From an uncultured Bacillota bacterium (lineage in GTDB: Bacteria; Bacillota_I; Bacilli_A; RFN20; CAG-826), in contig CASEFL010000007.1 of NCBI GenBank assembly GCA_949287245.1, positions 1 through 64,000 on the forward strand: a stretch of DNA of 64,000 nucleotides, read 5' to 3'. Of the stretch, positions 52,796 through 60,370 are shown in pieces (position 1 is the first letter of the stretch; every line of letters begins with the position of its first letter). The translations under genes and the position numbers were made by a program. The notes below the pieces were generated by a model that saw nothing but the letters and a program-made list of their open reading frames with translations, did no database searches and was not told the origin of the DNA.

Positions 52796-53680
52796 TTAGG
52801 AATTTAGACTTTGATAAAAATAAGTAAGGAAGTCTGTGCGTGAAAAATGGTCAAGATAATTGATTTTTGTTCCTTTCTTTACTCTAAGATACCCCCTGAC
52901 TCGTTCCTCTTTCTTAAAAAGAATATCTACATCACATTTTTTCCAAACAAGCTTATCTTTATTCTCTAAGGCATATAAGGCTAAAAAATCATGGGGAGTT
53001 ACACTCCAGTGAGTTGCCCTTTTAAAGCGAGTAATACATTCCTTCCGGTACTCGCTTATGGCCATGCTACCTATATGCATTAATTGTTCTTCTTCCTCTG
53101 AATTAAGAAGCGTTTTTTCTGTTTCTTCTAGCCCTATTGCGTATAAAGATAAATTGCTTGAAAGAAGTTCAGAAAAAGCAAGAACATCACATTCTAAATT
53201 CCATTCAGGTATTTCGCGTTTATAATCTCCGCCCATAAAAAAGATGGGATGTTCTTTTAAAACAGCCTCATCATCAAGACGCTGAGCAAGAGCAATATTG
53301 GTTAAAGGACCAATTGATAAAACAACGCTCCCGGGGTTATTTTTTAAAGTTTCTAGCATTTCCAAACTTGCTTTTTGGCTTTTTGCTTCCTCTTTTAATG
53401 AAGGAGGAACCATTCCAAGTTCCTCACCCCATTGAGAGAAAATTTCATGAGGACGAACTGGCGTTAATCCTTTTAAAGGGCGACTTGCACCCGCAAAAAT
53501 AGGCAAACTCGGTTTGCCACTCATTGAGGCCATATGTTTTGCCATCAAAGCTCGTAAAGGAGAATTTTTAAAAACCGTGGAAATACCAAGAAGTTCAATG
53601 GAGGGGTGCTTAAGTAAAGCTTCCACGACAAGCGTGTCATCAATATCATCACCTAAATCGGTATCTAGCCAAACTTTCAT
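52796..53680 (-). CDS. inosine/uridine-preferring nucleoside hydrolase-like protein
   Basis: A 294-residue protein opening VWLDTDLGDDIDDTLVVEALL, the Ca2+-binding DTDxGxDDxxA signature with the final Ala changed. FAGASRPL and SIGPLTNIALA also match the family. It is somewhat short at the C-terminus. It probably hydrolyses purine or pyrimidine ribosides; specificity cannot be assigned. It is transcribed alone, toward the rimO terminator. Confidence 0.82.
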   Translation of the reverse strand: MKVWLDTDLGDDIDDTLVVEALLKHPSIELLGISTVFKNSPLRALMAKHMASMSGKPSLPIFAGASRPLKGLTPVRPHEIFSQWGEELGMVPPSLKEEAKSQKASLEMLETLKNNPGSVVLSIGPLTNIALAQRLDDEAVLKEHPIFFMGGDYKREIPEWNLECDVLAFSELLSSNLSLYAIGLEETEKTLLNSEEEEQLMHIGSMAISEYRKECITRFKRATHWSVTPHDFLALYALENKDKLVWKKCDVDILFKKEERVRGYLRVKKGTKINYLDHFSRTDFLTYFYQSLNS

Positions 53681-53732
53681 AACTTAATCTTACAAGAATA
53701 GGGAAAAAAATATAGAGTTTTCACCTTTTCTC

Positions 53733-53761
53733 TTGCGTCTTGTCCTCGTTTCTACTATTAT
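53733..53761 (+). promoter_or_regulatory. promoter of tRNA-Thr
   Basis: TTGCGT at 53733..53738, 17 bases, TATTAT at 53756..53761, about 21 bases before the tRNA. Confidence 0.6.
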
Positions 53762-53782
53762 CGCAACGCTCAATAAGAGCAT

Positions 53783-53856
53783 GCCCCGCTAGTTAAATGG
53801 CATAACGGATCCATGGTAAGGATCAATCCGTAGTTCGATTCTGCGGCGGGGCACCA
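53783..53856 (+). tRNA. tRNA-Thr (GGT)
   Basis: Cloverleaf of 71 bases plus encoded CCA (53854..53856), anticodon loop ATGGTAA. The D arm is short and AT-rich and the T stem has one G-U pair. The accessory island starts at its 3' end. Confidence 0.92.
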
Positions 53857-54132
53857 TTATCGTAGATTATGCCTGATACCTTTAGGGGTGCTCAGGCTTT
53901 TTCTTTTTGTGCCGACAATTAAGGGCTTTTCAAAATTGCACCTTGTAATAGTGGTCGAACTCACGGATTTTTTGGAGCAACCATTACAAGAAGAGGGTTC
54001 ACAAATACAAGGCGCTCAACAATTACAAGGGGACGTGAACACCCCAGGTTTTTACTGATTTCGACAAGGATTAGTGGTGACTTTTTTTGATTTTTTCTCC
54101 GACAAACACTAGTCAAAACGCCTTCCGAATCT
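53854..54132 (+). repeat. tRNA-linked inverted repeat, copy B
   Basis: The mirror of copy A (31611..31890), starting at the tRNA CCA end. Four TTACAAG-type motifs are visible: CTTGTAAT at 53942..53949, ATTACAAG at 53983..53990, AATACAAG at 54004..54011 and ATTACAAG at 54022..54029. Such short repeats beside a tRNA end look like integrase arm-type sites of an integrated element. Confidence 0.85.
53871..53909 (+). terminator. tRNA-Thr terminator
   Basis: GCCTGA...TCAGGC stem followed by TTTTTCTTTTT; homologous to the hairpin at 31836..31873. Confidence 0.85.
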
Positions 54133-54188
54133 CCATATATTGAGCAGGCTGTTCTTCGCTTGCTCTAAATGAAAGGAGATTGAAGAAG

Positions 54189-54752
54189 ATGAAGAAAAAG
54201 AAGAAGTTTTATCTGTTGCTTCAAAACGGGGAGACCTTGATGAAGGAAGCATCGGAAAGCGTAAGGGTCAACAGGCTGACCGGAAAAGAAAACGTTCTGG
54301 CGATAATGCCTGTTGCGGAAGATGAGGATATCGACGACTCTGTCGACAAGATGATGTCGAGTTCCGGCGAGTTCTTGGATGGTGTATATACCTTCAAGAT
54401 CATTGATTTGGTGAGGAGACACTCCAAAGGCTTCGACAACTTGCCGCCATGCACGAAGATAGATGTCACGTTCCGACTTTACAGCGACAATTGTTATCTA
54501 GACATTTATGATGATTTTTATCTGAACAAAATGGATAAAGATAGAATCGACGATATATTCTGGAGCGTCGGATTAAAAAGAGACAAAGACAACGGTTTGG
54601 ACAATTTCAATGTTTGTGATTTGATCGGAAAAAAAGGTGTCTGCTATATAAAGTGCTACGAAAGCAAAACACGTTCCGGAGACATTCAGCGTGAAAGAAG
54701 GATCACTAAGTTTTTCGACTATAACCCCTATGTGATCCAGGAGGTTAAATAG
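54189..54752 (+). CDS. phage-type ssDNA-binding-like protein (tentative)
   Basis: A 187-residue acidic cytoplasmic protein. The C-terminal two thirds (FLDGVYTFKI ... VTFRLYSDNCYLDIYDDFYLN ... DLIGKKGVCYIKCYES) have the layout of the DUF669-like proteins that precede replication genes in phages and are thought to bind single-stranded DNA. I assign this by layout only. It starts the island; AAAGGAG precedes ATG 54189, and the primase gene follows after 2 bases. Codon use (ATC, AAG, AGG, GAC) differs from the host genes. Confidence 0.5.
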   Translation: MKKKKKFYLLLQNGETLMKEASESVRVNRLTGKENVLAIMPVAEDEDIDDSVDKMMSSSGEFLDGVYTFKIIDLVRRHSKGFDNLPPCTKIDVTFRLYSDNCYLDIYDDFYLNKMDKDRIDDIFWSVGLKRDKDNGLDNFNVCDLIGKKGVCYIKCYESKTRSGDIQRERRITKFFDYNPYVIQEVK

Positions 54753-54754
54753 TC

Positions 54755-57100
54755 ATGTTTGCCATCTATTCATCCAATGTCCTTGAGAAAGAATATAACA
54801 CCTCATATAAGAGGAAATTTGAAGTTAACAATCTTGACGATTTAAAGCAAGCCGTCTCTCGTGATTATGTTTCGATTCGCTTTAAAGACTGCCAAAGAAG
54901 CAATGATAATTTTTTAGAGTCGGACTGCATCGTCATGGACATCGACAACGACCATAGCGATGATCCTTCCAGCTGGATCGGCCCTGAGAAAATAGGCGAT
55001 GTCTTCCCCGATGTCGAATATTACGTCCATTTTTCCAGGCATCATTTGATCGCCAAGGGAAGCAAGGAGGCCAGGCCCAAGTTTCATGTCCTGTTTCCGA
55101 TCAAGAAGTGCTCCAACGGAGAAGATTACAAGGCGATAAAATTGAAGATACTGAGATTCTGCAAGCTTTTCGACAAGAAGGCCATCGATAACGGCCACTT
55201 CTTCTATGGCACGAAAGAACCTCGGGTCATGTATTTCAAGGGCGGGCAGACGATAGATGATTTCCTCGAGATCTATGACCTCAACGAACTCAACCTGAAA
55301 GTGGATGACAACGGTGAAATCCTTGATGATTTTAACTTGTCCGATTCCAGGGAGATACTTCGCTTTCCGATAGAGGAAGGCAACAGGAACAACACAATGT
55401 TCAATCTAGGTCGAAAATTCATCATGAGGCATGACGACACCGGGATTGCCTATCGATTGTTTTCGGAGCAGGCGAAGTATTGCAATCCGCCGCTCGACGA
55501 CAGAGAACTCAACACGATTTGGGCTTCGCTCAAGAAAGGGTTGGCCAATTTGAAGGCTCAAGGAAAATATTTGTCGCCCAAGGAGTTCTTCAAGAACAAC
55601 GTCGTGCTCAAGACCTTGAAGCCGAAGAACTTCAGCGACTATGATCAGGCGGTCGTTTTCTCGAAGTACTTCATGGACAAGATTGCCTACAGCGATGCCA
55701 CAAGCTTTTTGATCTACAAGGGAAGTCACTGGGAAGAGGACGATGTCACTGCAAGACGCTTTGCCCAGATATTGACAGATGAGCAACTTAAAGAAGCTGA
55801 TAAACTGTTCTTCGATGCCGAGAACAAAATAGAAGACTTGGACGGCGGGTTCGAGGTGTTGAAAAAAAGACTTCACGATGGCACGGCGACCGACGAGGAG
55901 AAAGGGTTGGCCTCTCAGTACCAAGACGCCAAGGACTATAAGAGCTACATCTTGAAGAGAAGAAATTCCGGGAAGATCCAATCGTCGCTCAACGAGCTGG
56001 CCCCGATCGTCCAGTTTTCCATCAAGGAGCTGGACAAAGACGAGTTCCTGCTTTCCACCCCGGCTGCCACCTATGACTTGAGGGAAGGATTGAAGGGCGC
56101 CAGGACTCCTTCGCCAAAGGACATGCTCACCAAGATCACCGGCGTGTCCCCATCGAACCGAGGAAAGGATCTATGGCTCAAGTTCTTGAGTGATGTCTTT
56201 GATGACGACCAAGAGCTGATCGATTACGTGCAAATGATATGCGGGGTATGCGCCATCGGGAAGGTCTATATCGAGGGCATCATCATTTCATATGGTGACG
56301 GAGGAAACGGCAAATCGACATTCTGGAATACCGTTGCCAAGGTCTTGGGAAGCTACTACGGCAAGATCAGCGCCGACGCCTTGACGACGAACTGCAAAAG
56401 GAATGTGAAGCCGGAACTTGCCGAACTCAGGGGAAAGAGGCTGATCATCGCAAGCGAATCCCAGGAAGGGGCGAGGCTTGACGACAGCGAGATCAAGGAG
56501 CTCTGCTCCACCGACGATATCAGGGGCGAGAAGAAATACAAGGCTCCTTTCGATTTCACCCCGACCCATACTTTGGTTCTCTACACAAACCACCTCCCCA
56601 AGGTCAAAGGCGTGGACGACGGCATCTGGAGAAGGATCATCGTCATCCCTTTCAACCACAAATTCACAAAGGACAACGCCGACATCAAGAACTATAGCGA
56701 CATCCTCTTCGAAGAAAGCGGGGAATATGTTCTTTCCTGGATCATCGAAGGCGCGAAGAAAGTCTACGATTCTAAGTTCAAGATCAAAAACCCTAAAGTG
56801 GTGCAGGAAGCCATCGACAGCTACAAAAAGGACAACGATTGGTTTGGCAAGTTCATAGACAATTGCTGCGAGGTCAATCCAGGTGAGGAGTGCAAGTCCT
56901 CGGATCTTTATCAAGCTTACAGGACATACGCCACTTCGCAAGGTGAATATCCAAGGGGCACGATCGAGTTCTACACCGAACTGGAAAGAAGGGGCTTCAG
57001 GAAGGTGCCGAGAAGGGAGCGCGGGGTCAGGCTGGTCTTTGTCAAAGGACTGAGCATCATAAACGCCGATGTCATCGATGATTTTTCCTTCCTGCAATGA
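54755..57100 (+). CDS. phage/plasmid primase with SF3 helicase domain
   Basis: A 781-residue replication protein. The N-terminal archaeo-eukaryotic-type primase has the metal-binding DxD in MDIDND (Asp 62 and 64) and RPKFHVLFPI. A PriCT-like helical segment follows (about 210-270). The C-terminal D5/P4-type superfamily 3 helicase has Walker A GDGGNGKST (about 512), Walker B GKRLIIASES, and motif C/arginine finger TNHLPKVKGVDDGIWRRI. Such proteins start replication of P4-like elements, phages and satellites at an iteron-bearing origin. The GC-rich third positions mark it as foreign to the surrounding genome. Confidence 0.92.
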   Translation: MFAIYSSNVLEKEYNTSYKRKFEVNNLDDLKQAVSRDYVSIRFKDCQRSNDNFLESDCIVMDIDNDHSDDPSSWIGPEKIGDVFPDVEYYVHFSRHHLIAKGSKEARPKFHVLFPIKKCSNGEDYKAIKLKILRFCKLFDKKAIDNGHFFYGTKEPRVMYFKGGQTIDDFLEIYDLNELNLKVDDNGEILDDFNLSDSREILRFPIEEGNRNNTMFNLGRKFIMRHDDTGIAYRLFSEQAKYCNPPLDDRELNTIWASLKKGLANLKAQGKYLSPKEFFKNNVVLKTLKPKNFSDYDQAVVFSKYFMDKIAYSDATSFLIYKGSHWEEDDVTARRFAQILTDEQLKEADKLFFDAENKIEDLDGGFEVLKKRLHDGTATDEEKGLASQYQDAKDYKSYILKRRNSGKIQSSLNELAPIVQFSIKELDKDEFLLSTPAATYDLREGLKGARTPSPKDMLTKITGVSPSNRGKDLWLKFLSDVFDDDQELIDYVQMICGVCAIGKVYIEGIIISYGDGGNGKSTFWNTVAKVLGSYYGKISADALTTNCKRNVKPELAELRGKRLIIASESQEGARLDDSEIKELCSTDDIRGEKKYKAPFDFTPTHTLVLYTNHLPKVKGVDDGIWRRIIVIPFNHKFTKDNADIKNYSDILFEESGEYVLSWIIEGAKKVYDSKFKIKNPKVVQEAIDSYKKDNDWFGKFIDNCCEVNPGEECKSSDLYQAYRTYATSQGEYPRGTIEFYTELERRGFRKVPRRERGVRLVFVKGLSIINADVIDDFSFLQ

Positions 57101-57102
57101 TT

Positions 57103-57215
57103 ACAAGGCAGGGTCGGTAGGGTCTTTTCCATACTTTCTCACGTCTAGGGTAAGGAGAAAGAAAAATGAATAATATAGAGTTTTGGGAATTGACACTACC
57201 GACCATGACCCTTGT
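57103..57215. repeat. inverted repeat flanking a small gene start
   Basis: ACAAGG (57103..57108) and GGTCGGTAG (57112..57120) are mirrored by CTACCGACC (57196..57204) and CCTTGT (57210..57215). The arms are perfect in both blocks, with 3 and 5 bases between them. They surround the ribosome binding site and first codons of the 42-residue gene. Confidence 0.75.
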
Positions 57216-57294
57216 ATTTGTTGAAGATTATAAAAACCTCGATAAACACGGGCTATTAGAGCAAAGCGAGGTGATGAATATTGAGATTGAGTGA
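57166..57294 (+). CDS. small island protein
   Basis: A 42-residue frame with AAGGAG at 57152..57157 before its ATG. It opens MNNIEFWELTLP and ends overlapping the next gene by 14 bases, so it is likely translated and coupled to it. No family is recognised; small proteins of this kind often precede ArpU-like regulators in phages. Confidence 0.55.
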   Translation: MNNIEFWELTLPTMTLVFVEDYKNLDKHGLLEQSEVMNIEIE

Positions 57295-57646
57295 ACACCT
57301 TGGATTGATAAAGCTGAAGCAGGCCGATATCGCCAAGGAGGAGCAGATATTGAATTTCTGCAAAGGACAAGCCGATGCTTCCGGAAATTCATCCCCCTGG
57401 AAAGCCAAGTGCGAGGCCGAGGCGGCGAAAATAAGCGAAGACAGGCAAATGCTCGACGATATGAAACTGAAGGCACTGAACGCCTTGAAAGGCCAAGGGA
57501 ACGAAAGAGCAATGTCTTTCATCATCAACCATTATTTGGCCTTCAAGACCTACAAGGAGATGGAAAAGGAGATGTATCTTTCAAGGAGCACGCTTTATCG
57601 AACAAGGGACGAGGCCATAAAAATCATGGAAGAGATAGAAGTATGA
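57281..57646 (+). CDS. ArpU/sigma-like phage transcription regulator
   Basis: A 121-residue helical protein. The N-terminal half is a charged coiled coil; the C-terminal half (MSFIINHYLAFKTYKEMEKEMYLSRSTLYRTRDEAIKIM) is a sigma-70 region-4-like helix-turn-helix, as in ArpU-type late-gene activators of Gram-positive phages. The start is TTG 57281, supported by GAGGTGA at 57268..57274, 6 bases upstream. Likely role: activating the packaging (TerS) segment downstream. Confidence 0.7.
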   Translation: MRLSEHLGLIKLKQADIAKEEQILNFCKGQADASGNSSPWKAKCEAEAAKISEDRQMLDDMKLKALNALKGQGNERAMSFIINHYLAFKTYKEMEKEMYLSRSTLYRTRDEAIKIMEEIEV

Positions 57647-58340
57647 AGTGTATTTCCTTGGCCATGTCGAATGAATCCAAGCGGTTCTGACGTATCAAGA
57701 GTATTTGAAGATTATAAAAGACGTTTGAATTGCCTTGGTCACGTTAGATGGTTTCAACGTAATGACACGTGAAGAGACAATTGTCTGGTTTGCGGTCTCC
57801 TTGGATTCTAACATAGCGCCTCGAAGTCGACCAACGTTAAGACAGCAACCGTACAAGGCGGTATTCGGTTTTGGCTATAGATGCCCATAAAGGCTAAATG
57901 AGTGCAACGTACGGCAAATGTGGGGCCTACACGAAAGAATGTTGTTATATAAGTGTTCTTATCTAATGAAAATATGTAGGGGAGATTTCTGTCTTACGTT
58001 TTGTATACGTCGAAATACATTAGGACATCTAACGTGTTCCAAGGAAAAGGCGCCTTGAGGAGATTTTGTCTTCCGCTCGGTATACCTTGAAATACGTCAG
58101 GAATATTCAACGTAATCCAACGTAGGGATGCTTTTCGGATTTTTGTCTTTCTCGTCGTCTCTTGACGTCATGCGTCGAATCGATCCAAGCGTAATCGACA
58201 TGGTCAAGGATGCATCTGATAAAGTTGGAACATCATGAGACAAAATGGAACTATAGGGATAAAAATGGCGATGATAAAATTAAGGTGTAAGAAGAAAAAA
58301 TCTTATTCTGCATGATTTTCGAATAGAAAGGAGGAATCTC
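57647..58340. other. non-coding repeat region, candidate origin
   Basis: About 690 bases without a supported gene. The motif CAACGTAAT/CCAACGTA recurs (about 57753, 57819, 58108, 58117, with a CCAAGCGTAATC variant near 58184), and the DNA holds the degenerate tandem repeats at 57981. AAAGGAGG just before 58341 is the ribosome binding site of the TerS-like gene. Confidence 0.55.
57981..58214. repeat. three degenerate 78-bp tandem repeats
   Basis: Units begin at 57981, 58059 and 58137, exactly 78 bases apart. Each opens GGA(GA)TTT..TGTCTT. Units 1 and 2 share GTATAC, GAAATAC, AGGA, AACGT and TCCAA in register; unit 3 is more diverged but keeps TTGA, TC and TCCAAGCGTAATC. This looks like an iteron-type replication origin or a multi-site regulatory region. 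Confidence 0.65.
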
Positions 58341-58871
58341 ATGAGCAAGAACAAACGTTTGTATGGTTCAAGTATTTATAACGATTGGGTCAATAGCGGG
58401 AAGCTCAATGACGTCCTTTCATTCATCAAAAAATGCGCACAAAGACTGGTCACCCAAAAGGAGATGTGCAAGCAATTGGGCATGAATGCTTCGACCTTCT
58501 CTTCCTTGAAGAAGGAACACCCGGACATCCAAGCCGCCATCGACAGTGCCAAATATGACCTCAAGTGCGATTTGGCCAGCGCCATGTATAAAAGAGCGAT
58601 CGGCTACGAAGTCATAGAGGAAGATCAATTAGTCGAGGAAAGAGACGGGAAGACCAAAAAGAAAGTCCATCGCATCAAGAAACAGGTCGGACCGGACTAC
58701 AAGGCACTCGTCTATCTCTTGACCAAGCATTTTGGAAAGGAATATGGCGAAAGTTACGAAGAGTTGCTTTTGAATGAGCGAAAATTTGCTGCCAAAGAGG
58801 TGACATGGACTAACGCAGATGAAGTCTCGGAAGAAGAGGAATACGAAGAAGTGGATGACAGTTTCCTCTAG
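58341..58871 (+). CDS. terminase small subunit-like protein
   Basis: A 176-residue protein: an N-terminal helix-turn-helix (VTQKEMCKQLGMNASTFSSLKKEHPDIQAAI, about 37-68), a helix with KCDLASAMYKRAIGYEVIEEDQ, a charged beta hairpin, then VGPDYKALVYLLTKHFGKEY. The block of RAIGYE, a charged hairpin and a PD..A...L segment is typical of phage small terminase subunits, which recognise DNA for packaging. A large terminase subunit does not follow; the gene is followed by a C/G-run region and then a non-phage gene. A lone TerS is a hallmark of phage satellites. Confidence 0.65.
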   Translation: MSKNKRLYGSSIYNDWVNSGKLNDVLSFIKKCAQRLVTQKEMCKQLGMNASTFSSLKKEHPDIQAAIDSAKYDLKCDLASAMYKRAIGYEVIEEDQLVEERDGKTKKKVHRIKKQVGPDYKALVYLLTKHFGKEYGESYEELLLNERKFAAKEVTWTNADEVSEEEEYEEVDDSFL

Positions 58872-59167
58872 CCATGTAAATTGAAAAAATCAATAATTGA
58901 AGTCTTTAATCTCCCATGGGCTTGGCGGTTGTCATGGCTGCTAAGTCCTTTTTGGTAGCTGACCCCTCCCCCCCGGTCCTCCTTTTTTTCTGGGGCTGGG
59001 TACCGCACGAGGGGGACTCACGAAAAATACGGGCCAAATATTTTGGAATTCTCGGTTTTCCAAAAAAAGACATGAGTTTTGTAGGGTTTTTGCTCGAATA
59101 ACTAGTGTTAATTGACTTGATATAACCGTCTCAAAGAGTGATGTATATACACGAGGAGGCATGGATT
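58872..59167. other. gap with C/G runs, candidate cos-like site
   Basis: No supported gene. GACCCCTCCCCCCCGG at 58961..58976 and GAGGGGG at 59009..59015 form a partial inverted repeat (CCCCTC/GAGGGG) in an otherwise AT-rich setting. C-run blocks next to terS are common at cos sites of Gram-positive phages. The ribosome binding site of the next gene (GAGGAGG) is at the right end. Confidence 0.35.
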
Positions 59168-59374
59168 ATGTCATTAGAAAAACTAGAGGGAAAGCTAAGT
59201 AGTCTCAGTGAGGAAACAAGGTCCTTATATAACAAGATAGATGAAAAGTACCGAATAACCATCAATGGCAAGGGTAGCTTAGAGCTTGTTGATATAAGTA
59301 ACTTCAAGGTCCTTGCTAGAGGCGAAAAGAAGATAAGAGAAGAGATGAAAAAACTTCTTGATGGAGCTAGGTAA
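59168..59374 (+). CDS. small hypothetical protein
   Basis: A 68-residue, charged, mostly helical protein (MSLEKLEGKLSSLSEETRSLYNKIDEKYRITINGKGSLELVDISN). ATG 59168 follows GAGGAGG at good spacing; an earlier GTG at 59138 would translate through that site. Unknown family. A terminator hairpin overlaps its 3' end. Confidence 0.6.
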   Translation: MSLEKLEGKLSSLSEETRSLYNKIDEKYRITINGKGSLELVDISNFKVLARGEKKIREEMKKLLDGAR

Positions 59375-59390
59375 TGGCTCCTTTTTTTCT
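59363..59390 (+). terminator. rho-independent terminator
   Basis: GGAGC...GCTCC stem overlapping the stop codon of the small gene, followed by TTTTTTT. Confidence 0.8.
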
Positions 59391-59426
59391 TGGTTTAAAG
59401 CAGTACAAAAATATAGTTCAAAATAC

Positions 59427-59508
59427 CTCGATTATTGAGTTGCTATCGTGTGTTTTTAGAGCCATATATGTATGTGCGAAGGCTAGAAAACACACCTTCG
59501 GGAAAGAG
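59427..59508 (+). repeat. 82-bp leader repeat, copy 2
   Basis: Identical to 1..82, with the same hairpin (59448..59495). In this copy the repeat joins directly to codon 21 of the amidoligase, after a 74-bp deletion bounded by the dinucleotide AG. Confidence 0.9.
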
Positions 59509-60370
59509 TAAGGTTGTTGCTGAAGTCATCAATGGATCGATTACTGAAACAAGAGACTATTATGACACAAAGGAGATAAAAGCCCTGGACGGACGTAAGT
59601 GGAAGGTCATGTACGATGGTTCCCTTAGATGCCAAACCAAAAGGAACGGCGAAATCATAAGCGCAGGTAGAGATTATTCTTGTGAGCTTGTGAGCCCTAT
59701 CCTTACATATGATGAGGACATCGAGACCTTACAAGAAATAGTTAGGGCTTTAAGAAAGAGTGGTGCATTCACGAACGCAAGTTGCGGTATCCACATCCAC
59801 CTTGATGGCGCTGACCACGATGTAAGGACCATTAGGAACTTCATCAACATCATCGCTAGCAAAAACGACCTTCTTTATAAGGCTTTGGAAATCAAACCCG
59901 AAAGAATGAGGTTCTGTAAGAAGATGGATGAGCACTTGGTCACAAACATCAATAAGAAGCATCCTAAGACATTGGCCCAACTCGCTGATATTTGGTACCA
60001 AGGTTACTACGGAAGCAGAAACACGCACTACCACGATAGCAGATATCACTTCCTTAATCTCCATAGTTTCTTCACAGGAAACCATACAGTTGAACTTAGA
60101 GGATTTAACTCTGAACTTCATGCTGGAAAGGTTAGAAGTTACATTTGCTTAGCACTTGCCTTAAACCATCAAGCATTAACTCAAAAGTGCGCTAGTTCGA
60201 AGAAGCCTCAAGTCGAGAACGAGAAGTTTGCGATGCGCACCTACCTTAACCGAATCGGGATGATAGGTGAGGAATTCAAGAACTGCAGAGTCCATTTGAC
60301 TAACGCCTTAAGCGGATGCTCGGCTTGGAGATTCGGAAGAAGCGAAGCAACTTTAGGAGGAGCAAGATAA
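59435..60370 (+). pseudogene. amidoligase-family gene, N-terminally deleted copy
   Basis: From about 59510 the frame encodes residues 22 onward of an amidoligase_2-type protein: [21 protein letters not shown] (His-rich block), GNHTVELRGFNSEL and a helical C-terminus. A 74-bp deletion has removed the ATG, its ribosome binding site and the GIEIEFTG motif kept in the copy at 95. The frame stays open upstream through the leader to a TTG at 59435, giving a 311-residue hybrid whose first 23 residues are translated leader. Loss of the Glu-bearing N-terminal motif probably abolishes ligase activity. It overlaps the cyclotransferase gene by one base. Confidence 0.7.

Noticed and set aside
53935-54057. 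Open frame through the tRNA-linked repeat (ELTDFLEQPLQEEGSQIQGAQ)
   Set aside because: Copy A has stops just upstream in the same frame, and there is no start or ribosome binding site; the apparent protein repeats reflect the ACAAG motifs.
55406-57097. Long minus-strand frames inside the primase gene (55406..55981, 56288..57097)
   Set aside because: They are shadows caused by the GC-rich third positions of the primase, whose motifs are unambiguous on the plus strand.
59138-59167. Upstream GTG/ATG starts for the small gene at 59168
   Set aside because: They would place the GAGGAGG ribosome binding site inside the coding region; ATG 59168 is correctly spaced from it.
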